Translations under genes and position numbers: made by a program | Notes under the pieces: model-generated | What the model was told of the DNA's origin: nothing | Database searches by the model: none | Seen by the model: only the letters and a program-made list of their open reading frames with translations | Shown: positions 1 through 6,068 of the stretch, in pieces | Layout of the letters: each line of letters starts with the position of its first letter | How positions within the stretch are numbered: position 1 is the stretch's first letter | Source: CG2-30-40-21 sp043806395 | GTDB taxonomy: Bacteria; UBA9089; CG2-30-40-21 | Direction of reading: 5' to 3' | DNA: 17,972 nucleotides | Assembly (NCBI GenBank): GCA_043806395.1 | Contig: JAZDHC010000177.1 | Location: forward strand, 1-17,972

Positions 1-157
1 TGTCGTGTCAACTCTTAATTGTCGGTAGGCAGTAATTCTCATTATGAACCGCAGAGACGCAGAGTCGCAGAGAATTTTATATGCTTCACTCAGCGTTTCT
101 TCTCTGCGACTCTGCGTCTCTGCGGTGAAAAAATATCAAAATGAGAATTACTACCAT
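1..157. repeat. Family-A palindromic (MITE-like) repeat, left copy
   Basis: The core is a near-perfect hairpin. Arm 49-73 (begins CCGCAGAGACGCAG) is exactly complementary to arm 101-125 over 25 bp. Outside these arms are shorter complementary ends, AGTAATTCTCATT near 31-43 and AATGAGAATTACT at 140-152. The same block, with a handful of substitutions and one single-base indel, recurs at 17476-17633, including about 30 bp to the left of the terminal inverted repeat. There is no coding potential inside, so it is a non-autonomous element or a dispersed structural repeat. The window's first base falls exactly within this shared block. Confidence 0.85.
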
Positions 158-184
158 TGCGTCAGTTTAAGGTTGTTGAGACAG

Positions 185-263
185 TAGGTTGTTAGGCTGT
201 AGGCTATTAGTCATACATTGACCTAATAATCTTCCCCCTAACAGTCTATAGCCTAAACACCTA
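185..263. repeat. Small imperfect inverted repeat, family-B related
   Basis: Segment 185-208 pairs with 240-263 at about 19 of 24 positions around a 31-base loop. Its wording (GGCTGTAGGC, CTACAGCCT) resembles the interior of the family-B elements at 2529-2661 and 9008-9132, but the GTAACTACTCAGGTG ends are missing. It lies just past the 3' end of atpG and could fold in that transcript. No run of T residues follows, so I do not call it a terminator. Confidence 0.5.
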
Positions 264-278
264 CAGCCTTCTTAATAC

Positions 279-1133
279 TCACTGCACCAATGCCTCTGAC
301 GCACCAACAATCTCTGATATTTCCCTTGTAATCCCGGCTTGTCTTGCCCGATTATAGCTTAAAGACAAGGCATCTATCATTTCACCTGCACTCTTTGTAG
401 CTGATTCCATGGCCACCATTCTGGCTGAATGTTCGGCTGCGGCTGATTCTAATAATACCCTCTGTATCTGAATAGCAACATCTTGAGCCAAAAGCTCCTC
501 CAAGGCAATATTAATAGTTGGTTCATAAAGATAATCAGTGATAATCCTGTTTACTGGTGCAGCCGCAGGCTCAATTGGGATAAGTTGTTTTATTGTTGGA
601 CATTGTTGGAAGACAGACTTAAACTCATTGTACGAAATATAGATCCTGTCAAACCTATGACTCAGGTATGACTCAATAATCTCTGTGGCTATATCCTCAC
701 ACCCGTTATAGGTAATCTTATCAGGCATCGAATGATTTGATGCTATCTCCCACTTCATGTGCTTAAAGTACAACATTCCCTTTTGTCCAATACAGATAAG
801 GGTCGTTGGTATAGTTTGTTTCATTAAGAAATTAAGGGTATTCTTGGTAATATTAGCATTAAACCCACCACACAACCCTCTTTGCGAGGTGACCATAATT
901 ACTAATTGTCTTTGAATTTCTCTTGGGCTAAGCAATGGATGAACATCTTTCCCTGCTCGCATGGCAACGCTTGATAGAATCTGTTCCATGGATTGGGCAT
1001 ATGGCCTTGCAGAACGAATTGCTGTCTCTGCCTTTTTCATCTTAGCCGCAGCCACCAACATCATAGCTCTGGTTATCTGCCTGATGTTTTTAATTGATTT
1101 AATCTTTCGTTTAACATTACTAACACTTAACAT
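279..1133 (-). CDS. atpG: F1Fo ATP synthase gamma subunit
   Basis: This is the central rotating shaft of F1, coupling proton or sodium flow through the membrane ring to ATP synthesis. The 284-aa protein has the family's usual length. It shows both conserved helical ends: the N-terminal signature SVSNVKRKIKSIKNIRQIT followed by RAM, and a C-terminal segment with RMVAMESATKSAGEMI, RQAGITREI and EIVGASEAL. I chose the ATG at 1131-1133 because GAGGA stands about seven bases before it. The in-frame extension to 1214 would read through repeat DNA and add 27 unrelated residues. Unusually, no other atp gene is adjacent. Upstream is dut, a separate unit, and 1-278 holds only repeats. The gene therefore appears to have its own promoter at 1357-1385, with a palindromic element as its leader. 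The family assignment is very secure. Confidence 0.96.
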   Translation of the reverse strand: MLSVSNVKRKIKSIKNIRQITRAMMLVAAAKMKKAETAIRSARPYAQSMEQILSSVAMRAGKDVHPLLSPREIQRQLVIMVTSQRGLCGGFNANITKNTLNFLMKQTIPTTLICIGQKGMLYFKHMKWEIASNHSMPDKITYNGCEDIATEIIESYLSHRFDRIYISYNEFKSVFQQCPTIKQLIPIEPAAAPVNRIITDYLYEPTINIALEELLAQDVAIQIQRVLLESAAAEHSARMVAMESATKSAGEMIDALSLSYNRARQAGITREISEIVGASEALVQ

Positions 1134-1159
1134 AGTTGTTTCCTCATCCCCATGATTAA

Positions 1160-1357
1160 ACTCAGCGAGGGCATAAATTGTGAATTTTCGGTGAGGATTA
1201 ATCAAGAATAGCAAGGCGTGAAGGTGAACCGTAGGGGTAGACCTGTGTGTCTACCCAAATAATTGGGCGAACACATAGGTTCGCCCCTACGAACCTGAAC
1301 AACACAGCTATTGTTGATTAAGACCAGCGAAAAACACAATTTATGACCTTGCTGAGT
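1160..1357. repeat. 198-bp imperfect palindromic element (family C)
   Basis: The outer arms begin ACTCAGCGAGGGCATAAATT at 1160 and end with the complement AATTTATGACCTTGCTGAGT at 1357. Imperfect pairing continues inward for about 70 bases per side. The centre is a second palindrome, 1230-1291, where CGTAGGGGTAGACC pairs with GGTTCGCCCCTACG. The central motif resembles GTAGGGGCGAACC-type repeats widespread in environmental bacterial genomes. There is no coding content. The element lies between the atpG promoter and its ribosome binding site, so it should be transcribed as a long hairpin leader. Confidence 0.8.
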
Positions 1358-1385
1358 ATATACCCTAAATGGCTATAATAGTCAA
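1357..1385 (-). promoter_or_regulatory. Predicted sigma70-type promoter of atpG
   Basis: Read on the minus strand: TTGACT (1380-1385), a 17-bp spacer, then TATATA (1357-1362). The hexamer TATACT is also present two bases further on. Transcription would start near 1350, inside the outer arm of the palindromic element, giving a leader of about 215 nt before the atpG start codon. The match is by eye. Confidence 0.6.
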
Positions 1386-1446
1386 CCATTTTTGCTCGCA
1401 TGAAGTAATCGGTTAATCATTGGTGGGATGATGGCCAACTTTCATA

Positions 1447-1462
1447 AACCGCTGAAGCGGTT
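1447..1462 (-). terminator. Short hairpin after dut
   Basis: AACCGC and GCGGTT form a perfect 6-bp stem around a 4-base loop, seven bases past the dut stop codon. No T-run follows on the minus strand, so termination strength is doubtful. It does mark the end of the hypC-like/dut unit before the separate atpG promoter. Confidence 0.35.
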
Positions 1463-1468
1463 ATCTGA

Positions 1469-2020
1469 CTAAATTATCTCATATGGCAGGAAAGATATGA
1501 CAGGAAAGTCAGTATTCTCCCCTTGAAATATTCCTGCATACCCTTGGGAAACCATCTCCGGAAGCCTGAAAAAAAGGAGTTGAATGAGTCTGGCATCCTT
1601 TTTGACCCGAAATCCGTAGGGGTTATGGACAAGTAATAATGCCTCGCTTCTGCCAGAGTATCCAGAATCCCAGACCGCAGTTTCCACGCTTACGCCACAC
1701 CGCAGCAGGCTTGAACGGGGTCTGGCAATAGCCATCATATCCTTAGGGATATTGACTATCTCGTTAAAGATTATCTTGTATTGTCCTGATTTAAGCAGAA
1801 ACCATCCATCTGAATCTGGTTCTATAGGATTGGTTTTAGCTAATATTCTATCCTGATTGTAAAAACCAAGTGTGCCATGGTCAATAAATGTCTCTACTGC
1901 ATTAAGACTTAATTCCACCCCATTTATTTGCACCTGAGCATCCATATCAATCAGGCATTCAACAAGTTTTTGGGTTTGAATAAGATTAAGCAGCTCACCT
2001 TGAGCAAGAAATGTTCCCAT
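1469..2020 (-). CDS. dut: dUTPase / dCTP-deaminase-family nucleotidohydrolase
   Basis: It probably hydrolyses dUTP to dUMP and pyrophosphate, keeping uracil out of DNA and feeding dTMP synthesis in the cytoplasm. The 183-aa protein carries the family motifs: PRSSL at 101-105, the catalytic-loop motif WDSGYSG at 117-123 (Asp118), then LVHNPYGFRVKKDARLIQL, matching the dUTPase motif in which the strand ends K-x-x-x-R-x-x-Q-L. The C-terminus GYAGIFQGENT resembles the flexible tail of archaeal-type dUTPase/DCD proteins. The glutamate expected three residues before the Asn in dCTP deaminases (LExxN) is Leu here, favouring dUTPase over deaminase. The ATG at 2018-2020 is preceded by GGAGG at good spacing and lies inside the 3' end of the hypC-like gene, a 26-bp overlap implying co-transcription and possible translational coupling. 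Confidence 0.8.
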   Translation of the reverse strand: MGTFLAQGELLNLIQTQKLVECLIDMDAQVQINGVELSLNAVETFIDHGTLGFYNQDRILAKTNPIEPDSDGWFLLKSGQYKIIFNEIVNIPKDMMAIARPRSSLLRCGVSVETAVWDSGYSGRSEALLLVHNPYGFRVKKDARLIQLLFFRLPEMVSQGYAGIFQGENTDFPVISFLPYEII

Positions 2021-2189
2021 AATATTCCTCCGTGTCTATCTTCTTTAATGCAAAACCAGCATGAACTAAACAATAATCACCAATGGCAATATTGGGAACA
2101 AATGAAAGGCTTGTTTCACAAATAATACCGTTAATATCTACCTCACCTATAACACCATCTATATTTATTATTCTTCCCTGTATTCTCAT
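1995..2189 (-). CDS. HypC/HupF-like small protein lacking Cys2
   Basis: This 64-aa protein matches the HypC fold: G-R-I-I-N-I-D-G near the start, a central strand ending LSFVPNIAIGDYCLVHAG, then FALKKIDTEE. That is the family pattern VPDVKVGDYVLVHxGFAxxKIDEEEA. HypC proteins are chaperones that, with HypD, carry the Fe(CN)2CO unit during NiFe-hydrogenase assembly, using an N-terminal Met-Cys. Here the N-terminus is M-R-I-Q-G, with no Cys2 and about two residues fewer. Cysteines occur only at 24, 40 and 62. The ATG at 2187-2189 is preceded by GGAG with a 7-base gap; the longer frame from 2213 adds no cysteine either. No hydrogenase or hyp gene is visible. It is first in a unit with dut. The fold is likely, but the classical chaperone role is doubtful. 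Confidence 0.75.
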   Translation of the reverse strand: MRIQGRIINIDGVIGEVDINGIICETSLSFVPNIAIGDYCLVHAGFALKKIDTEEYYGNISCSR

Positions 2190-2393
2190 TGAGTTGCTCC
2201 ATTCTATAACCATCAGTCATCCATCCTAAACAAAGGGATAAATAATAATATGAAGCAAATTTCATGCCAGTTTTTTGTGGGAATAAAAAACAAGGGGTAA
2301 ATTGTTATAAGTACCCATACTGAAAAGACTTAAGGAAGATGGAGCTATTGACTTTTTTTGAATGTCCAATAAGCAGACACTTGATGTCAAAAA

Positions 2394-2421
2394 TGTACAA
2401 TTTTTGGACACTATTTGTACA
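2394..2421. promoter_or_regulatory. Three-box putative operator, 11-bp period
   Basis: TGTACA (2394-2399), TGGACA (2405-2410) and TGTACA (2416-2421) are each separated by five AT-rich bases. The three boxes therefore lie on the same face of the helix, one turn apart. They cover the predicted start site and touch the -10 of the hypC-like/dut promoter. TGTACA is itself palindromic. The regulator is not identifiable; this is inference from arrangement alone. Confidence 0.45.
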
Positions 2422-2449
2422 GTATACGACATTATTTTAATTTTGTCAA
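2421..2449 (-). promoter_or_regulatory. Sigma70-type promoter of the hypC-like/dut unit
   Basis: Minus strand: perfect TTGACA (2444-2449), a 17-bp spacer, TATACT (2421-2426). Start near 2414 gives a leader of about 225 nt before the hypC-like ATG. I see no convincing gene or strong hairpin in that leader (2190-2414). Confidence 0.72.
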
Positions 2450-2494
2450 GGGAAAAATTTCGCAACTGTAGTCAAACACGCAGGATGAATATTC

Positions 2495-2510
2495 TGGCAT
2501 AGAACTTGCT
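2495..2510 (+). promoter_or_regulatory. Sigma54-like promoter of the surface-protein gene
   Basis: TGGCAT, five bases, TTGCT: the GG at 2496-2497 and GC at 2508-2509 are separated by exactly ten bases, as the -24/-12 class requires. The only departure from the classical wording is T for C in TGGCAC. Start would be near 2521, eight bases before the family-B palindrome. It would need an AAA+ activator, and none is encoded in the window. Confidence 0.5.
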
Positions 2511-2528
2511 TCTATTTATTGAATGGGT

Positions 2529-2661
2529 GTAACTACTCAGGTGTTTAGACTGAAGGCTGTTAGTTTTTGAGACGAACTGCATCAATTAAGTCTGTATTTC
2601 CTGCCTTTTAGTCTGTAACCTACAGCCTAATTGTCTACAGCCTATTCACCTGAGTAGTTAC
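2529..2661. repeat. Family-B palindromic (MITE-like) element, copy 1
   Basis: The ends are a perfect 15-bp inverted repeat, GTAACTACTCAGGTG (2529-2543) and its complement (2647-2661). Inside are GAAGGCTGTTAG and CTACAGCCT. It is flanked by GAATGGG at 2521-2527 and again at 2662-2668, which looks like a 7-bp target duplication. It has no ORF. The copy at 9008-9132 shares the ends and the interior. It lies between the sigma54-like promoter and the ribosome binding site of the gene starting at 2700. Confidence 0.82.
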
Positions 2662-2699
2662 GAATGGGCTAAAGAACACAGCAAAGGAGATACAAGACA

Positions 2700-5600
2700 A
2701 TGATGAAAAGAATTGCAACTGTTTTTTTATGTTTCATGGCAATGACAGGTTATGCCTTTGGAGCAGATATTGATACCGATGGCTTTGAAGAGATGAATAG
2801 CTTGAGTAATTGGACAATATTCCCTTCAGCCTCAGAGCTTGGCGTAGACTCATATAGCCCTGGTTATTTGAGTGATTATTGTATCAAAATAAGCGGGGAT
2901 GGATTAACCCCATCACAGGCTGAAGGCTACATCTCTTCGTTACCATGGACAAGTGGTGGTTATCTTTCCATAGAAAAACCAAGCGATTGGGAACGGGAAT
3001 CTGTTTATACTTTACGGTGTATGATACGGGCAACTAATAACGACAGCAGTAAGGCGTATCTTGAGTGTGATGATCCTGATGGTGATGTGGTCTTGAATAA
3101 AACCCCCTCATTTACCCCACCCTCTGAATGGACAGAGTGTATCCTGAACGGTTATATCAAAAATAGCCCCATGACTACCATCAAGTTAGGCTATGAGGCA
3201 GGGAGCCCCTCTGGCACAGGGAGCGGGACGGTCTATATTGATGATGTTTCGTTCTATAATTCTAATTGTTATCTTCAATCCAATACTCCACTTGTATTTT
3301 ATATCAATGATCCAGACGATGCTACGATTACTGTCACTATCAATAGATTGCAAGGGGCAACAGCCTCAACTACTCCCATGGTTTCTGTATCCGACCCATT
3401 TGGCAATATTAAGTTATCAAAAACCTGTGAGCCGGGCAACCAGTCCTATAGCTTGATCATTCCACCAGATAATATCAAGGGTGACTATCGGATAGAGATT
3501 CCACAGGATTCATCGTCTGCATGGCGAGTATCTGCAAAGAATGTTATCCTTGATAGTAAGGAAGTTTCTATTGTTTCAAAGGAAGGCATCCTCTATTTTG
3601 CAGTAAGTGATCAGGCAACCTTTACCCTGAAGCTAAATGATAATGCAGGGGGTTCAGCAACCCTGTATAATCCCAATGGTCTGGCAGTGAAAAAGATAAC
3701 CTGGACAGCAGGCTCTGGAGAACAGCACAACCTGATTATGGATGGTCCAGTAACAGGTGGTGTCTGGGCTGTTGGATTTAGAGGTAGCACCTCTGGCGAC
3801 AGTCAGGGGAATATCCTTGTTTCGTCAGATGGTATCCCCCCATATTTTTCCTTTACAAGGGATTCTTATTTTCTGCCGGCAGCATGGCGTTATCCAGCAG
3901 AGAGTTTTCAGGTAATTGCAAATCAGGCTAAAACCATAACCACTAAAGATGAAAAAATAACCATCAGTATCCCGACAAGTGGGATTAGCCAGAATGGTAC
4001 CATAAGTATTCGGAAGATAGATGCTCCGGTTATTCCTTTGGGGTATTTGCTTGCAAGCTCGGTTTACAATATTGAACTCCGTGGCACGATATCCCTCCTT
4101 CAACCCTCAAAATCCATTCCCCTTACCTTTCGCTATGATGATGCATCCTTATCTTCTGTTGCAGAAAAGTCACTGGCTGTTTTTTATTATGGCACAAGTA
4201 CAAGTAATACCAATACTGCCACCTGGATACCCCTTCCAACAGTGGAACGATCGATAACGAATAACCTTATTCGTGTAAATGTTCCACGGTTTGCACCCCT
4301 TGCAATTCTGGCTTCACCATCATGGCAGGCAAGGCTTTTTGTGGAAACAACAGAAGGGGTCAAGGATGATGGTAATTATTTTGGATTGGATCCAGGTGCG
4401 AAAAATACCTATGATGATCCCTTTGACCTTGAGGAAGAGCCATCAACACCAAAGCCTTGCGTTTCTCTTTATACTACAGCCCCAAATGGAACAAAGTTTA
4501 CAAGGGATATTCGGGCATTAAAGGATTTGAGCCTTGGTGTTGAGGAGTGGGCTTTTAATGTAAATACCGATGTGCTTCTCCGTAACGGGGCACAGGTGAC
4601 CATTACCTGGGATATTTCAAATATTCCATCAAACTATCCGATAAGTCTGGTAGAGATTAATTCTCAACAGATTAATTTAAGAGAGATAAAGGCATATAGT
4701 TTTGTTGCTCCAAATGGTACTGGTACAAGAAAATTCATCTTGCGAATTGGTGGTGAAAAAGAGGGGACAACTACTGTAAGCCGTACATTTTCTACTGATT
4801 GGAACCTGTGTTCCATTCCTTTGCTTTTGATAAATCCTGACCCTGAGGTAGTTTTTCCCGGGGTAGGGGGGCAGTCAGGTCGTATCTCAAGGTTTATTGA
4901 TGGCAGGTATGTGGCTTATGAACAAGGAGGAAATTTTGGGACAATCTCGCCGGGTACAGGTTATTGGTTTAAGATAAATAGCACCTTAACCACGAATTTC
5001 GTTGGATATACCGTGAGAAATGGGACATATAGTATTCCTGTCAGCTCTGGCTGGAATCTTATAGGTAATCCTTTTACCTTTGGGGTGAATTGGAATAATA
5101 TCCTCTTTTCTCATGGGACAGCAACAGAGAGAATAGCTGATGGTAAAACAATTAATGATGGATTTTATCGGTATGAGGCAGACAAAAGTGGTAAAATAGG
5201 ATACTTCATGGACAGGTATAAAGACAATTCTGTTATGTGGCCATGGAAAGGGTACTGGATATACTCGCCCATGGCAGGGGATCTGAAAATACCTGCTATT
5301 TCGAGTCAGCCACTGGCAGGTGCCCCTGAATTATTGCAGAGTCAAAGGGATTGGGAAATAAAGCTATCTGTATCTACAGATAAAAGTATGGATCAGGATA
5401 ATTATCTTGGTGTAGCCGATGATGCCAGCGATGGACGCAATAAATATTACATATTTGAACCGCCAGATGGGTGTTCTCCATTTGTCAGCCTGTATTTTCC
5501 AATTAATGACAGAGATATCTCTGGCAATTTTGCCTGTGTTTACAAGTCTCCACTTATCCCAAATTCTCCAAAGGTCTGGGATTTTGAGGTGTTGGCTGAT

Positions 5601-6053
5601 GGTATGCAGAATGCGACTGTAACCCTTCAATGGCAGGGAATGTCAGATGGTTGCAGCCTTTATCTGGTTGACTCTCTATTTGATAAAAAAGTAGATATGA
5701 AGCAGTTTAGTAGCTATGCTTATAACAATGGCTATGAAAAGATAAGGAAATTTCAGGTTGTGGCTGCCTTGACTGGGGCAGAGACTCAGGTGGCAAATAG
5801 TCCGATATATGTCTGGCCTAATCCATTGACGGTTAATGGGATACCACCGGAGGAGTTTACCTTCGCAGGCATTTTGCCTAATAGCGTGATCAAGGTTTAT
5901 ACCCTGTCTGGTGAGTTGATTGCTACGAGGGATAAGGGTGTGTGGGATGCAAAAAATGACGATGATAGGGTGGTTGCCAGCGGGGTTTATTTCTTTGTAG
6001 TGGAAAATGAAGGCAGTGTAAGGAAGACGGGGAAGTTGGCGGTGATAAGGTAA
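2700..6053 (+). CDS. Large secreted multidomain surface protein with FlgD/T9SS-like C-terminus
   Basis: This is a 1117-aa exported protein of unknown specific role. A signal peptide is plain (MMKRIATVFLCFMAMTGYAFG then A-D-I-D). Residues about 30-190 resemble a CBM4/9-like carbohydrate-binding beta-sandwich, ending TVYIDDVSFYN. About 190-535 is beta-rich. Two related modules follow, near 538-690 and 882-1030, each with a DxxNYxG segment and F/C-VSLY. Between them lie two WNL...GYW modules near 697-760 and 782-858. The last 80 residues (from WPNP at about 1037) fit a FlgD Ig-like/type-IX-like sorting module: IKVYTLSGELIA, then ASGVYFFVV, then RKTGKLAVIR. There is no catalytic motif, so adhesion, matrix or sugar binding is more likely than hydrolysis. 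ATG 2700 or 2703 are both possible; AAAGGAGA precedes them by about ten bases. Confidence 0.8.
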   Translation: MMKRIATVFLCFMAMTGYAFGADIDTDGFEEMNSLSNWTIFPSASELGVDSYSPGYLSDYCIKISGDGLTPSQAEGYISSLPWTSGGYLSIEKPSDWERESVYTLRCMIRATNNDSSKAYLECDDPDGDVVLNKTPSFTPPSEWTECILNGYIKNSPMTTIKLGYEAGSPSGTGSGTVYIDDVSFYNSNCYLQSNTPLVFYINDPDDATITVTINRLQGATASTTPMVSVSDPFGNIKLSKTCEPGNQSYSLIIPPDNIKGDYRIEIPQDSSSAWRVSAKNVILDSKEVSIVSKEGILYFAVSDQATFTLKLNDNAGGSATLYNPNGLAVKKITWTAGSGEQHNLIMDGPVTGGVWAVGFRGSTSGDSQGNILVSSDGIPPYFSFTRDSYFLPAAWRYPAESFQVIANQAKTITTKDEKITISIPTSGISQNGTISIRKIDAPVIPLGYLLASSVYNIELRGTISLLQPSKSIPLTFRYDDASLSSVAEKSLAVFYYGTSTSNTNTATWIPLPTVERSITNNLIRVNVPRFAPLAILASPSWQARLFVETTEGVKDDGNYFGLDPGAKNTYDDPFDLEEEPSTPKPCVSLYTTAPNGTKFTRDIRALKDLSLGVEEWAFNVNTDVLLRNGAQVTITWDISNIPSNYPISLVEINSQQINLREIKAYSFVAPNGTGTRKFILRIGGEKEGTTTVSRTFSTDWNLCSIPLLLINPDPEVVFPGVGGQSGRISRFIDGRYVAYEQGGNFGTISPGTGYWFKINSTLTTNFVGYTVRNGTYSIPVSSGWNLIGNPFTFGVNWNNILFSHGTATERIADGKTINDGFYRYEADKSGKIGYFMDRYKDNSVMWPWKGYWIYSPMAGDLKIPAISSQPLAGAPELLQSQRDWEIKLSVSTDKSMDQDNYLGVADDASDGRNKYYIFEPPDGCSPFVSLYFPINDRDISGNFACVYKSPLIPNSPKVWDFEVLADGMQNATVTLQWQGMSDGCSLYLVDSLFDKKVDMKQFSSYAYNNGYEKIRKFQVVAALTGAETQVANSPIYVWPNPLTVNGIPPEEFTFAGILPNSVIKVYTLSGELIATRDKGVWDAKNDDDRVVASGVYFFVVENEGSVRKTGKLAVIR

Positions 6054-6068
6054 TTACACCATTATATC

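Noticed and set aside
1134..1214. In-frame N-terminal extension of atpG to 311 aa
   Set aside because: It runs into the palindromic element, adds residues unlike any gamma subunit, and the ATG at 1131-1133 has its own ribosome binding site.
2262..2465. 67-codon minus-strand frame
   Set aside because: It spans the hypC-like/dut promoter and putative operator, resembles no family and has no ribosome binding site that I can see.
6054..6068. Terminator between the convergent surface-protein and moeA genes
   Set aside because: Only 15 bases separate the stops, with no hairpin.
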